64,000 bases of DNA from Rutstroemia sp. NJR-2017a BVV2 (GCA_002946415.1 NJPS01000046.1:1550001-1614000); one strand, 5' to 3'; positions 12,185 through 24,894 are shown, counted from the stretch's first letter. Notes: a model not told the origin generated them from the letters alone. Program-made: numbers and translations.

Positions 12185-12676
12185 GATTTAGAGGTATCAT
12201 GCGGATTGGTATTAATATCAATGTTCAAGTTGAGTGCTGATGTGAGGGGATTTAAGCACGGAAATAATTTATGGGTCTCGGCGAAGATAAAAGCTTTCCC
12301 CACATTCTCATGATTACCTGCACGAATTGATTATCTGCAGCAGCACGCAATCGATTTCACCAATTTGCTCAGACCGAACTTCGGAAACCCAATGGAGGGT
12401 GATAATATTCTTAAAGATGTATGTCTGATTTAAGGATCATGAGCACACGCCATGTTTTGCTACGAATGATATATAGAAACATTGCAATAATCATGTCGTC
12501 GCCATCAACTGCTCAGTACATACTGAGCCCATCAACTGCAGGTTCTCTAACAACTGTTCCTCCAGCGCCAAAACTTAAAAGAGCAATCCACCATAGCCTG
12601 TTCCGTCTTTCCTTCCTGTAAAGTCTCATGTCATAAACGCCAGTCCGTGCTTTATAGTACATGCTTCTCGAGAGTC
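12185..12676. other. Promoter of DLD gene and 3' end of Clr5 gene
   Basis: 492 bases between two minus-strand genes. Small frames here show no motifs. No gene seen. Confidence 0.4.
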
Positions 12677-14740
12677 TCACGGATTCTTCCACGAGAGCAA
12701 TTGAACAGAGAATATCGGCTTAACACCACCTATATCCCTCAAATAAGCTTCTAGCTCTTCATCATAGTCAATTGGGATTGTTAATTCCTGATCTGGGGGA
12801 CCCATGCAGCCTTCAACGCGGTTGACAAACGTGCCAGGGACCTTCGAAGCTGCTAGTTGGCGTAATACATCCAGAGAGACGGAAGTCAAGGTGCTAACCC
12901 ACAACCGTGTGCTAGTTTGAACATCCGACGAAGGATGAAGACGGAAGTAGACTGCAATGGACGAAGGAGGCGGTGGAAAGGCTTGAGCAGCTTGAGCCAC
13001 AAACTGCTGATCTGAGAAGTGCGGTTCGGAAAATGGGCTTTGCATATTACGGTTCATCATTCCAGGATCGGTAGCAGCAGCAAGTAGTAGTGATGGATCA
13101 ATCTGCATGTCTCCATGGTTTACCATCACTGGTGTATGCGAAGTAGCCTGTACTTGGGCCTGAGCTTGGTTTTGTGCCTGAAGTTGCACCGGGACCTGAG
13201 CTTGAACGTGAGCGTGCGCTTGGGCTTGTGCCTGGGCTTGGCGGGCTTGAAATTGCATATTGGACTGGACCTGATTTTGGGAATGAGCCTGTGCATGAGC
13301 TGCTGTCTGAATGAGCGCATCATGTGGATCAGTTTGGAATGGTGACGGTGGTTCCTCATTAAACTGGTTAGTTGATTGCTCAGGCTGAGTGAATGGGGCA
13401 TCCAGGCGTTTCTGCCTTGTTGGATCGCGCTTTGTTTGGTCATCCCGAAGACGCTTCATGACATCTCTACATAAAACTTCCATAGCCTTTACCTTATCGG
13501 CATGTTTAGGGTCGGCATCTCCTGGCGCAAGGAGATTCTGCAGCAACTCTGAGCCGCTGATCCATGAGTCTTTAAGTTCTTTCCAATGCTCCGCTCCGGC
13601 CTCCAACTTGCTTGTAAAGTGGTCGGCCTTGAGAGTTTGGTAGAAAGCGTTGCGAAGCTGTCTGGCTTCTTCTGGATTGACACCAAGTACATTTTTAGCT
13701 TCAGCAATCGTCATTCGGCGCTCCAAGGTTCGCATTCGCTTTGTGACGTCGCCACAGATAACATCTAGCGCCAACTTCTTCTTATCTTGTTCATCCTCGT
13801 TGCTCCAAAATACAGACTGAAGATGCTCGCTTTCTTGGATAAGCCGATCCTTGGCAGCTTCCCAACGCTCAGGGCCCGCGATGGTCTTCTTAATGATATT
13901 CCCCTCTTCACAGATTCGTTGAAAGCGAGCACGTATATCGCGGTACAGGTTGTTATCCAGGTTCAGTAAAGCCTTGCTCTCATCGATGGTTGTCTCAGAG
14001 GGAAACCTGGGAGGTCCCGGTGGATCGGCTGGAAGCCCAGCCCAGCCACGGGTTCGACGTCGACGTTTACGTGATTGCCATCGCTCCGCAGACTCGGCCT
14101 GCAGCTTCGCCAGGCGCTCTCGTCTCTTTGCCATAACCTCGGGACTTAGTGGTGGCGATGCAGCTCTACCGGCTCGTTTGGGGGTAGGTAAAGACGTAGG
14201 TAGATCATCCATCTGCGGGTCATCGTCTCCTAAGTTTCCGTCTGGATAGAGCGCCTGTTGTAGCTCGTTGAACACATCCTGCTCCAAATCTCTCTTCTTA
14301 GTTTTGACTCCATTCGGTACTCTTAGCAGCCATCGATTCTTGGCTCGAACGCGCATGAGCTCGCGCTCCTTGATGTCGAAGCCTTCCTCGTTGAGGATGC
14401 GGAGCATCTCTCGCTGTGACGTATTGCAGTCCCATAGCTCCTTGACGCGTTGAACCAAAGCTACATTCTTGTGGGCAGGATTTTGTTTTGAAGGAAAATC
14501 CCAACGTTTGAATTGAGTCTGAAATGCGCGTTTGCTTTCCGGTAGTCAGTGCATGAAGTACGGGTGGGCATACTGATATTGATGCGGATGTCTGCTAAGT
14601 ATATAGTTCTATAGCTGGACTTACGATGGATTAAAGGAATAATGTTCTTTCATATATTCCATAATCTCTTCCAGAGATTTTTTCTCCTCGATGTACATGC
14701 GATAGCATATCTCCTCTTTGTTCTCCCAGTCATAGACCAT
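12677..14740 (-). CDS. Clr5-domain protein with Gln/Ala-rich region
   Basis: Two exons (14740-14625 and 14534-12677, intron donor GTAAGT) encode 657 residues. The first exon supplies the start of a Clr5-type domain (DWENKEEICYRMYIEEKKS). The second continues it as RAFQTQFKRWDFPSKQNP, followed by the REMLRILNEEGFDIKERELM and AKNRWLLRVPNG helices. Clr5 domains are found at the N-terminus of fungal proteins linked to silencing or transcription, probably DNA-binding. Residues 110-170 are basic (KRRRRTRGW). The middle has two similar helical repeats (LRNAFYQTLKADH, RARFQRICEEGN contexts). Around residues 390-450 lies a Gln/Ala/His dipeptide-rich tract (AQAQAQAHAHVQAQ). The C-terminal 100 residues are conserved-looking (TRLWVSTLTSVSLDVLRQL). 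It is probably nuclear; function not established. Confidence 0.82.
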
Positions 14741-15511
14741 TTTGTTGGTAAGGTCAAGTCAATTATCAATATCAATTTATTGGAATCCCTTACTATTCGA
14801 AGGGGTGAGGGGTCTCGATGGTTCTTGAGGGTTGCCGTTGATTGCGTTGATGATGTTTTAGGTCGCCGTTTTTGCTGCAGAAGTGGTTGAGATTCTCCGA
14901 GGTTGAGGCTGAGGCTGACTCGGCTGACTCGGCTGAAGGCTGGCTAAATCAAAATATCACGTGCGCTTGCTGAGTAAGTTTTGAGCCTCTGTTCGAGGTT
15001 TCGCCCCAGAAAAAGGCTAATCAATTCAGTGAGGGTCAGCCCGCACGAGCAGCTATTGAAACGTACAGGGGGGAAGTCTCCTTGCCAGTGAGATATGCTT
15101 AGTGACTCGACAACCAGCGACCTTTTACAATGTGAAGATGTTGGATGTAAGAAATCTATGACTGCTGCGGGCAAGGGAGAAGTTTCTCACCCCCAGCGCA
15201 CCTACTTCGTATAGCCTGTATAGAAGTGGCATGTACTGATTTTCACTCTCTTTATAACCTATTCTTCATCGCGACCAGGTCTATATCAAGCTTTCTGGCG
15301 CCAAAGCTATATTTAACTGGTAGTGATTTGTGCTTCAAGAAATCTACTTCTAGGAAGTTGGTTCTACATACGTCATTTGATCATTTGAAAGATCTTGATT
15401 TGATCTGCTTTGGTTCTTGGCTGGCCTTCTGAAGGGCCCCCAAATTCTCTACCATTTTCAGGTGTCCCTTTCTACTGCATGTACACCAACCACAAACACG
15501 TCAATATCATC
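14741..15511. other. Divergent promoter between Clr5 gene and GH64 gene
   Basis: 771 bases with both genes transcribed away. A CTGACTCGGCTGACTCGGCTGA direct repeat lies near 14910-14935. No gene seen; the GH64 frame is open upstream to an in-frame ATG at 15410. Confidence 0.4.
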
Positions 15512-16658
15512 ATGTTACAAACATTAAATATCGAGTTGCAAAATCGCACATCCTCCGACGAGGTTTATGCTTATGTTACTGGCCTAGCTTTGAACAACAA
15601 CAATCGCCCATTTCTTCTCCAGGCCGATGGAAAGTCACCATACTACCCAGAATCACCACCCAGCACGGTTCATCCGCTTTCAGCCGATTGCGCGATCCGA
15701 CTGGGCAAGCAGGGCAGCACCACGACCGCAACCATTCCTCTCATAGCAGGAGGTAGAATATGGTTTTCAATCGGCAAAAAGCTGACATTCTTCGTCAATC
15801 CTGGGCCAGCGTTGGTTGAGCCGTCCGTCACGAACCCTACGGATCCCAATATCGATGTCAACTGGGCATTTTGCGAGTTCACATTTAACCAGACGCAGCT
15901 ATATGCAAATATCAGGTCATTTTGCCCTCCGATCAGTGATCTCAAGTTTACTAATACATGACAGCTACGTTGACTTCGTTAGTTTGCCGATTTCTATGAA
16001 GTTAATTACCGACAAAGGTGAGCCACAAGAGATTCGTGGTTTGAAGCCAGATGGCCTCCAGATCGTCTGTGAAGGCTTGAGAGCTCAAGGTGCTGGGTGG
16101 GAGAAATTGGTTGTGGAGTCTGGCGGCCAGAAGGTTAGAGCATTGAGCCCCAACAATGGGATGGTAATGACTGGCGGCGAGGCATTCAAAGGTCATTACG
16201 AGCCCTATGTGGACGAGGCATGGGAGAAATATTCCAAGACTCCCCTTACAGTCCACACTCAAGCAGAATGGGGAGAGGTCAAGGGACAGGTAAAAAACGG
16301 GGAATTGACGTTCCCTGGTCTTGGTAGCTTTGCCAAACCCTCCACTGCAGACATCTTCAGCTGCAGCACCGGACCATTTGCAAATAACGCAGGAGCAACC
16401 GGGCCGCTCACAGCTCGGATCAGCGCCGCGTTGAACAGGTCGACTTTGATATGTAACGACTGTCATCCAACCAATGAGAAGGTCTCTGAGTATTACCAGC
16501 ACCCGATCACGAATCACTATGCGCGGCTTGTCCATGAAGCAAATCACGATGGTCGAGGATATGCATTCCCTTACGATGATGTATCATCAGGACGCGAAGT
16601 TGATCAGTCTGGATTTGTTAGCGGATGGCCGAAAGCGTTTTCGGTGGCTATTGGCTAG
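15512..16658 (+). CDS. GH64 beta-1,3-glucanase (thaumatin-like fold)
   Basis: Two exons (15512-15915, 15965-16658) encode 365 residues. Visible GH64 landmarks are VYAYVTGLALNNNNRPFLLQ, GGRIWFSIGKKLTFFVNPG, DVNWAFCEFTFN, then across the intron NISYVDFVSLPI, LSPNNGMVM, PSTADIFSCSTGPFA, a LNRST segment, and at the end NHYARLVHEANHDGRGYAFP and YDDVS. GH64 enzymes cleave beta-1,3-glucan, releasing short oligosaccharides such as laminaripentaose. No signal peptide is seen. In-frame ATGs also occur at 15479 and 15410; neither adds a signal peptide, and I chose 15512 because family homology begins there. It could act on the fungus's own wall or on storage glucan, or leave by an unconventional route. 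Confidence 0.88.
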
Positions 16659-16998
16659 ATTCTATACTTGCAAACATTTTTCAATTACAATTATTATACC
16701 ATGTTGCCGTAATTGTGTCTGCGACTCAAATCATGTGGTAGACAAATGGTCACGAGGATTCGGAGTGTAAGTCGAAGCTACGCGCAACAGCGCGCTGTCA
16801 CTTACTCCATGATTTTGAAAATATGGCGGATAAATGCCCAAAAAATGATATTATGATTAAAACAGTGTTTGAGAAGTTTCCACTATAGTCATACCGTTCT
16901 CGTTCGTAAAGGAGCTTCTCAGCGCATCTTCCGGAATGACTGGTATAAAATATGTCGTTCCAGCTACATCCATGCGTATGTAGCATAATGAAAGTAAT
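16659..16998. other. Convergent 3' region of GH64 and acyl-CoA synthetase genes
   Basis: 340 AT-rich bases between convergent genes, presumably with both polyadenylation sites. No gene seen. Confidence 0.45.
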
Positions 16999-19355
16999 CT
17001 ATTTTCCCTGATACGCCAACTCAATCTCCTTCTTGTATCTTTCCAACAACGCCTTTCGATTCAATTTTGTCGTCGCAGTAACCATTTTCTACTTCTAGTC
17101 AGTACAATCACGTCCCAAACTTCATCCCAAAAACTTACATTTTGCGGCGTCCATTCCTCGTCGGCAAGCACAACCCCCTGAACAATCTCCAAACCCGCCA
17201 ACCCGGACTTCTTCCCAATTGCTTGCAACTGCTTCAACACCTCCCGCTGAACAGCCTTGTTGTGTGCAAGATCGCCTATCCCATGACCCTCCACACCAAT
17301 TGATTCCGCTAGCTTTTTCAATGCTGGTTCGGTTGGTACGATGATTGCGATTGGGTGGGTTTGCGTGATCGATGCGTAGATGCATATATTTGCCACTACT
17401 GTCGCAGCTCGGTATACAGATTCCAGCTGTCCGTATATTGTCAGCATCAAGTTACCTTCCGTCTCCGTTTCTCAAAAATCTGGAGTATGTACCTTTTCTA
17501 GCGCAATGTACTCTCCATTCAATGTCTTCACTAAATTCTTCTTCCGATCGATCACTCTTAGATGGCCGTTCCGATCCCATTCTCCAATGTCCCCGCTCAT
17601 GAACCATCCATCGGGGGAGAAAGCTGCACGTGTTTCCTCTTCGTTCTGGTAGTACCCACTCGCTACGCTGGGTCCCCGAATCCAGATCTCGCCCTGTGGA
17701 GGGGTGTTTTTGGAGTAGTAGCCGGCATCTGGGAAATCGACGAGTTTAATTTCGATACAGCCGGGAACGTCACCGTGCGCTTCCATCGTCCAGGCGAGAG
17801 GATCACAAACGGCTCCCATTCTTGTGGGTCGTTAGTTGGAGATAGTGTTGGGGGGGAAGATGCTTACGCTGCTGTTTCTGTGGAACCATATCCGTTGACC
17901 ATAGGTGTTATGGCTAGTGAAATGAACTCTTGCGTCTGTTTGGAGATCGGTGCTGCTCCGTTCAAACAAAACCTCAATCTACCACCAGTCGCTTGCTTGA
18001 CCTTGTTAAATACGATCGCATCCAAGATACCGGAACCAGGCAAGCCCATAGACAACAGAAGTCTCTTTGTATAGAATGCTCCCCAGAATAGAGAACGCAA
18101 AATCGGCCCACTTTTCTGCACATTCGCTTCGACGCCTTTCTTCACAGTTTCCCATACTGCGGGAACACCTACCAGGAGAGTAGGTCGTAGTTCAAGAATG
18201 TCACCTTTGCAATTCCGCATCGAAGCTTCTGAGAGGGTCTTGGGGTTGCCGTATCCCATTAAACTTCCCCAATACAGACATGCATTCTCAAAGACGAATT
18301 CGAAAATATGGGCCAGGGGCAGGTAGGTTAGAAGGATGTCGTCGGGACCGAGATAGTCGCCGACGATACTGTCTGCTCCAGCCACTTGACATACGATTAA
18401 TATTGCTCTCATGTGCAAACTCTTTCATGGACTTACTTGCTGCCACAACATTCTTGTGTTTCAGCTCCACTCCTTTAGGCATCCCACTAGAACCGGAAGT
18501 ATACATGATGCAACATAAATCATCGGGACTTGGTGGTACAGCTGGAGTCCTCCTATCACCACTTCCCCTAGATACTAATTCATCGTAACTTAGCAAAGTC
18601 AGATGACCATGGCTTTGCTTGAGCTCATTAATCTTTGATTCTGGGAGTTCCGTATCACAATCTGTGTTGTAAATCATGAATTTGACATGTTTCAATTCCC
18701 CCAATGAGTCCAATAACGTGGTAAGTAAGTGCGGCTCCAGGAAGATAGCCGTCGCCTTGGTCTGTATAAGTGAATGGCGAAGCCCCTCTACACCAAGAGT
18801 ATCGTAAGCCGTAACAATTGGCATAGACTGGGACATTGCGCCATGAGCAATCGATAACCAATGAGCACTGATATGACCGTAAGCTATTGAAGTATATCCG
18901 GAAGAGCCACAAGCTTACCTTGTAGCCGCGAAAAGATGAACACGATCTTGCTTCGTCATCCCAAGGTCCCTGAACCCTGCTCCTATACTAAGTACCGTTG
19001 CTTCATGCTCTTTGAAGCTGACATATTCATAATGGCTCATCTCGAAGTATGTCCATTCTTTATCAACTTCTTTAGGCTGTCCATCGACAACCTTTTTTAC
19101 CTTTTTGATCTCCTTGTGCTTTCGAATGAGTTTCCTCGAACCCAGCGCACGTGCATCACCATATTTGCGCGAACTGTGCTGCACGATGTCGAAAACTGTC
19201 TCGATGCCCGGCTGAGGGGATGACAGAAGTTTTGGATGTCGTATATTACGACGAGGGATGGATTCGCCTTCTAATGCTGGGATTCCTTGAACTTCAGCTG
19301 TGAAAGGGGGTTTTCTGGACATGCGAGGTTGAAAGGTAGTGGTTTTGGATGACAT
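16999..19355 (-). CDS. Long-chain acyl-CoA synthetase (AMP-binding)
   Basis: Six exons (19355-18919, 18867-18437, 18384-17868, 17820-17493, 17426-17139, 17088-16999) encode 696 residues. It activates long-chain fatty acids to acyl-CoA via acyl-AMP. Visible motifs: the P-loop YTSGSSGMPKGVELKHKN (exon 2), TYLPLAHIFEF, NGAAPISKQTQEF, the adenylate-binding GYGSTETAA ending exon 3, GEIWIRGPSVASGYY, the Asp in SGDIGEWD, and the linker RVIDRKKNLVKTLNGEYIALEK. Near the end WTPQNKMVTATTKLNRKAL carries the conserved C-terminal Lys region. The order and length match yeast Faa1/Faa4-type enzymes. The C-terminus (YQGK) is not a standard peroxisomal PTS1 signal, which favours the ER or lipid-droplet type over a peroxisomal one. 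Confidence 0.92.
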
Positions 19356-20024
19356 GGTGATGATGTGTGTAAATTATGAACAATAACAGATGAAAGAAGA
19401 GATATAAATATCACTTACCGCATAACAGCTATTCAGTCGATGGGAGCGTTGATAAACACATGAGGATGCGGTCCGTTGACATTCCGAGATCCCAACGAGC
19501 TCAACCATTTCAGCCTTCATGGAGAATGTGACTCCTTGACCGAATCATAACTAGGTAGCATGTGACAACGCTGTTGACGAGCACTGCCTCCCTTTCATTG
19601 TATGGATCTTATGCCTCGGCATAGCTCCTGTCAGACCACAGGGCGGTTCGTTTAAAGGAATCTGCACCCCACTATCCTGGCTTGCATTAACACCGATTTT
19701 AGTCGCGTTTTGACACAAAAGTTATGTGGTCCTTGCATGACGGCGGTCGTTTCCTGACTACTCATTTCTTACTGTACACTGCGTGACCGTCGCATACAGC
19801 GCTCCTTTCTTTTATCTCTCTTTCATTGACTTTGGGAATGGCGAGTTGATCAAATCCCTAGTTGCATCTGCATCAGGGGAAATGAAGGAGGAAATGAAGA
19901 AGGAGAACCACTGGGAAACGAGAGTTTATATCCTCGACACTAAAACTCCTGTTGTCACCAGTAGGCACCAGAGACCAGACTCTCCGCGAGAAGCCTGCAG
20001 AGAAGACAATGGCATTTTTTTGCT
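19356..20024. other. Promoter region of acyl-CoA synthetase gene
   Basis: 669 bases. A plus-strand frame at 19783-20028 lacks an ATG and motifs. No gene seen. Confidence 0.4.
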
Positions 20025-20507
20025 CTAAGTCGATCGATCAATACCTCGATCTTCGACTCTCGCCATCTGGCTCATACTTCGCCGTTTCAAGCCATATCTA
20101 AAGCCAGTGGTCGTATCTTCCGATGGGGTCTTGGAAAGACACTTGTGAATATGAATCTGGAGAGTCCTATCTTGCAGCAGGTAATCATAGGGAATGGGAT
20201 CATAACTCAATCTGATAATATCAACTCCGTGGATGAGATAGACTCGTAGCTCATTGTTACATCTAGAAAAACCGTATAAGCATTCCTAACTCAGCTCAGG
20301 AGTCACATGCTTGGAAACGACTTACGCATTCTCAACACTGCAAGTTGCCAACACAACATGATGCCAGGAGGCTGGGCGATCGTCGAATTCTACACAGATA
20401 CCCCATAGTGCATAGGTTATCCACTGCGTCTCGGGGTTCATACGTCGAAGGCATATCCACACCAATGCTGGTTCGAAGATAGGATACAAATCATACATCC
20501 AGCTCAT
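20025..20507 (-). CDS. Uncharacterised small protein (two exons)
   Basis: Exons 20507-20326 and 20262-20025 join at a GTAAGT donor and TTTCTAG acceptor to give 139 residues with an intact frame. The protein starts MSWMYDLYPIFEPALVWICL and ends with a basic segment (RYGLKRRSMSQM). The first half is aromatic and Trp-rich and could hold one membrane-contacting helix, but no signal peptide or known family is recognised. The ATG follows directly after TTGCTAG, so an upstream exon is possible. It lies head-to-head with the Zn2Cys6 regulator gene, 418 bases apart. Clean splicing in frame is the main support; no homology evidence is available. Confidence 0.45.
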
Positions 20508-20925
20508 CTAGCAAAGATTCAAGGACACTGTGCACAGGCTCGGTCGGGTGTATGACTTTATAGGCGGTTTGATGGAGTAAGGTGGTTGTTATAGTTTGAT
20601 ACCTGAATAGTATCTGGGTACGATATAGCGTTTCGGAATGTCTTGAATCAAAGACTCACAAATTGAACATTTATCAAAAATACGATGCTGCACTCCGGAC
20701 GTGGTGTCCTTAGCCGACAAGACGGCTATCTTTTCGCGGGGTAACTGACCAAGCCGACTCGGTGCCGATCGATCGCATTTGCGACTATGGCTTTCCCGGT
20801 CAGCCGTATGTACCCTTTTCCCCAAACTTCCCCAGCTGCAGCCCTTCGAGCCATTCGGTTTTCTCTGATACCATGACCATATCCGACGAGCCATATACGA
20901 CGCATCACTGAAGCATAGCTTCATT
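20508..20925. other. Divergent region between small protein gene and Zn2Cys6 gene
   Basis: 418 bases; promoter space for both neighbours. No gene seen. Confidence 0.4.
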
Positions 20926-23038
20926 ATGTCTGCTCGCAAAAGAGTATCGCAAGCCTGCAGGCCGTGCGGGGCCAAAAAGATCAAGGTAGAATCTGTTCTA
21001 CACGTAAAGAGATGGCTGCAGCCATTGACGGTAAACCCAGTGTGATGGAGGGACTCCAATTTGTGGTCCCTGCCAATTGAGGCACAGCGATTGCTCCTAC
21101 GGCATTTCACGACGAGGACATTCCGCGCGTAGATTGAACAGTGGAAGGTGAGTTAGACATTGGCTATTGGATGAGAAAAACATTAACGCATTTCAAGTAA
21201 CAGTCTTCCGGGCACACCTGCGGCAAACTTGCAACCTACTCTATCTCCACTACCACATGCTCCGGCAAACCCTTTTACCATCCCCAATGGCTCAATTCCG
21301 CAAACACAACAAGAATCGGGCTCCCGTCTCCAGGCGAATGGCCATGAGCAGATTCGTCTTGCGCCAATAATATACCCTCAAAAAGAACCTGCTCCCAGAA
21401 TCCCACATGCGCTGGGAGCGGATGTTGCAAAACAATTATTCCAGACTTACTTCGATTGCATCCATCCGCTCTGGCCAATTCTCTACAAACCTATGTATAC
21501 GTCCTTTGACTACACATATCCGTCGCCTAAAATACCGAATTGCCTAGCGACTGCAATATTTGCTATTGCGTCCTGTGTAGACCTACATCCCTCAAAGCAG
21601 AATATTGGGGAACGCCAGATCGGAGTTCCTGCTAAATCTCAATTCTACTTCGAGGAGACCTTAAGTTTCCTACAGAAGAGCGAAGGGAATAACGATAGAA
21701 CACTGAAAAGTGTTTTTACTCCATCCATTACGACTTGTCAGACTTTGACAATACTTTCCCTACAACAACATGGTGTCGCCGAGTACTCAAGAGCAGCTAC
21801 TCTTTGTGGACTTGCCTCGTCCATGGCGATTGAGCTACGTTTACATCGTCCTTACGAGACGGACGACCCAACCCAGCGTGAGATTCGGTACCGCTTGTGG
21901 TGGAATTTGTTCATACTTGAGAAAATGATATCATGCGAAATGGGCAGACCTGTAATTCTCAGAGCTGAAGAAACGGATACTCCATATCCATCCACTTCAG
22001 AAGCTGATGAATTTGAACTCTTTTCCCCACCTGCGAAACGCCAGGAGACATCTGATCCCGTACACATATCTGGTAAATTGCGCACGCTGTCTGTTCTCGG
22101 TACGACTATCAGACTTGCTACGATCATGGAAAGGATTTCTAGAGAAGTCTATGGGCTCTCAAATCGGAAATCTATCCGAGATGATCCAGTGGTAGGTGAA
22201 GCCAAACGTATGGAGTTGTGGTCTGCTTTGAAACGGTGGGAGGGTGAGGTCGAATCCTCGCCATTGCGACTAGATCTGAGTGAAAGACTCACGTCGGTCC
22301 CTAGCCTGATTACTAACTGCGTTGTAAGTATCGGCATGTTCAATTAAATAGCGTTAACTAATCTGGCTAAGATCATGTACTCTGGAACAATCTTGCTGCA
22401 TCGGCCATTTATAGCGAGATGGATATCTACTTCTGAAGGCAACGATCCTTTAGCGAACCCTTTGCGGGTGTGCCTGGACGCCGCGCAAAGGATATGTGAC
22501 ATCTTGGAGAAATATTTTGACATGTTATATGGTTTACCCTGCGACATGGTTTTCAGCATCTTCACCGCTGCAAGCACCCTTTTATATCAGGTCAAGCAAC
22601 CTGATGGAGCAGATATGGTCGACTCACAGCGTCGTCTGAGAATGTGCATTCATTGGCTTTCAGTGCTTGGTAAGAGCTGGAAGAGTGCTGGAGCCCGTCA
22701 ACAGCTATTGGCTGACCGTAAGTTGCCTATTCCCCGGCCAAGGGGGGAATTCTAAGCTAACCCTGAAAGTTTCTGCAATGCCGCAAGATTCGAACGTTAG
22801 ATCTCCGGTTGGCGCAGCATCTCAACAAGATCTGGCAACAATGCATATGTCTAGCCCTCAAGTTACGCTAGATGGAGCACGGTTGCCAGCAGAAACTCTG
22901 TCCAAGGCCGCGAAGGGTCCCTCACCACCAGACGACTGGGAATTTTTGCGAGATTTCGGGGATCCTTCCGACGAATTTTACATTCTGGACGAAGAACTTA
23001 GGGGCCTACTCGATGGCGATCATGGATGGAAACTTTAG
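20926..23038 (+). CDS. Zn2Cys6 fungal transcription factor
   Basis: Five exons (20926-20985, 21041-21147, 21198-22323, 22372-22717, 22770-23038) encode 635 residues. The binuclear zinc cluster is split by intron 1 after residue 20: Cys11, Cys14, Cys21, Cys28, Cys31 and Cys38 give the exact C-x2-C-x6-C-x6-C-x2-C-x6-C pattern. A Pro/Ser/Gln-rich linker follows. Then comes the fungal-specific transcription factor middle domain (LFQTYFDCIHPLWPILYKP, LSLQQHGVAEYSRAATLCGL, RYRLWWNLFILEKM with the typical WW motif, and SGTILLHRPFIARW). The acidic C-terminus (DWEFLRDFGDPSDEFYILDEE) may be an activation domain. It stands beside a permease and a copper amine oxidase, and local regulation of those two genes is a reasonable inference. 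Its own target is not shown by the sequence. Confidence 0.92.
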
Positions 23039-23115
23039 CTGGTCCTCATGCATAATGTTTATCCAACACCAAAACGGTGGTCCATCTCTAGTTATACCAT
23101 TTACTTGCACACATC

Positions 23116-24894
23116 CTACATTTCAATAATTCCAACTGGCCCGTTGTATTCCTTTCTACCGAAGGCGAAGAAGAAGATAGCACCGAAGAACAACCAGCAA
23201 CCCATAACGACCACACTATAATTCATGTTTTGGGCTGTGACTGGTTGTACGCTTGGGAATGTGCAAAAGACTATTGCTAGGACGAGCCAAGCAACGGCCA
23301 CAGCATTTACCAACCAACCCAGGCGATCTCCCAGTCGGAATGAACCATATTGATCCTTCCTCAGACTTTTCCTACCGCATGACATCATGTAAATAATTGG
23401 CAGAAGATATGAAGCATACATGCCCAGCACAGACATCGATAAGATGGCGTTAAATGCAGTACTGTTTCCAAGATAGATTAATCCAAGAAGCATTTCCACT
23501 AATGTCAGAGCGATGATAGCGCGAACAGGCACTTGCAACGTCGGATGTACGTGGGCAAAGTATTTCGAATATGGTGTAGCGGAGTCACGAGCAAAGGCCC
23601 AGTATGTTCTTGATGTCGATGTGCAACCAGCAGCATTGGCGGCCACGGCAATAAAGCAGACGACGAGGATTAAAATAGTAGCACCCACCGCGTTGCCTGT
23701 GACGTTCAAGTATAGCTGCATGAAGGGGAAGCCGGTAGGAGATGCGAGTAAGTCCTCTAGATTTCCGAGGGAGTATAGGAGGATAATACAATAGCCAAGT
23801 CCCATCAATCCGTTGATGGCAACGCTGCCAACCATAGCGATCGGTACATTTCGTGCCGGTCGAGGCATCTCTTCCGCCAGATGACAAGCGGCGTCGTATC
23901 TGCGGCCAACGGTCAATACAACGGTAGAAATCTATACAGGGGAATTATGCATACCCAAGAAGCGGATACACTGCGCTAAGAAGGCCTACTAGCCATGAAA
24001 CTCCATCGTTTTCCCATCCACTAGTATTTGTTACCTGGACGAAGACGAAATGCGCGTCATGTTTGGGTGCCATTACGCCAAGCACTGCCATGATTGCCAG
24101 GAAGCCTGCGATGTGGAGCACCCCTGATGGTGTCAATCTATGAAATGGAGTGACATTTTCGACGTCTAGCACATACCGGAAGTAAGATTTGTATGTGGTA
24201 GAATCCTTGACCCCCATATATTCACAGCCGCCGAATAGAGAAGAACTAGCCAGTAGAAGAGCATGCCTTGCCATCTTGTGGGGACATAAGTATCGGGATT
24301 ATTCAGGGTGATGAGACCCTGGAACTGCAGACCAGCAGAGAACGCTGCAGATGCAGTGAGAACTATTTGACCTCCTATAGAGATCCAGCCGGTGAACCAG
24401 GACGCGATTTTCATTTGACTTTTCGGGGCTAGTGCTGCGACGAAATGATATTGTCCTACATATTATTGATACATTAGTCTCGGGTCCGATGGGATTGATT
24501 CTTTGCTTGCCTCCAGCTGTGGGCCAGATAGATGCTATCTCGGCGAGAGACGATGATATCGCGAGACTCCCTATCAGTGATATGCAACTTCGGCAATATT
24601 AGCATGAGGAGGCTTGACTTCGCGGATTTGATCAGCTTACTAGTTGTAAAATAGACACGGAGCTCCCCCATTTGCCAACGCTGCTGCCACAACGCTGGAC
24701 AATGCTTCCCATGTAGCCATCAAGCAGAGACATAGCGAGCCAAGTGACCAGACGGAGAAGTCTCTTCGTAGTTCTTCTATTTGGCCAGCTGCCACAGTAT
24801 CGTGTCTTCTATCTCCTGTTTCGGTAGAAGAACATCGAGGTTTCTCTGCCATGAAGTCTTCTCCTGCTTTCTTGCGCTCATCCGAGAAATCCAT
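23116..24894 (-). CDS. APC-superfamily permease (GABA/choline/amino acid type)
   Basis: Five exons (24894-24641, 24587-24511, 24455-24177, 24123-23955, 23899-23116) encode 520 residues. The N-terminal tail is hydrophilic, then DFSVWSLGSLCLCLMATWEA starts the first of about twelve membrane segments. Family motifs include SSLAEIASIWPTAGGQYHFV (junction of exons 2 and 3), ASWFTGWISIGGQ and HLAEEMPRPARNVPIAM. These match the fungal GABA permease/choline transporter (UGA4/HNM1) branch, which takes up amino acids, GABA, choline or related amines at the plasma or vacuolar membrane. Intron 2 must use a GC donor (24510, GCAAGC), because only that keeps GGQYHF. The gene is divergent from the copper amine oxidase, which would fit supply of an amine substrate. 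Exact cargo unknown. Confidence 0.9.
24456..24510 (-). other. GC-AG intron in the permease gene
   Basis: A 55-nt intron beginning GCAAGC and ending ATGTAG. The exons on each side join as PTAGG/QYHF, the strongly conserved permease motif. No GT donor nearby allows that junction, so a GC-AG intron is the best model. Confidence 0.75.

Noticed and set aside
5115..16658. Secondary-metabolite cluster built on the GMC oxidase, amidase, dehydrogenase and glucanase
   Set aside because: No synthase (PKS, NRPS, terpene) is present, and the D-lactate dehydrogenase is a housekeeping mitochondrial enzyme.
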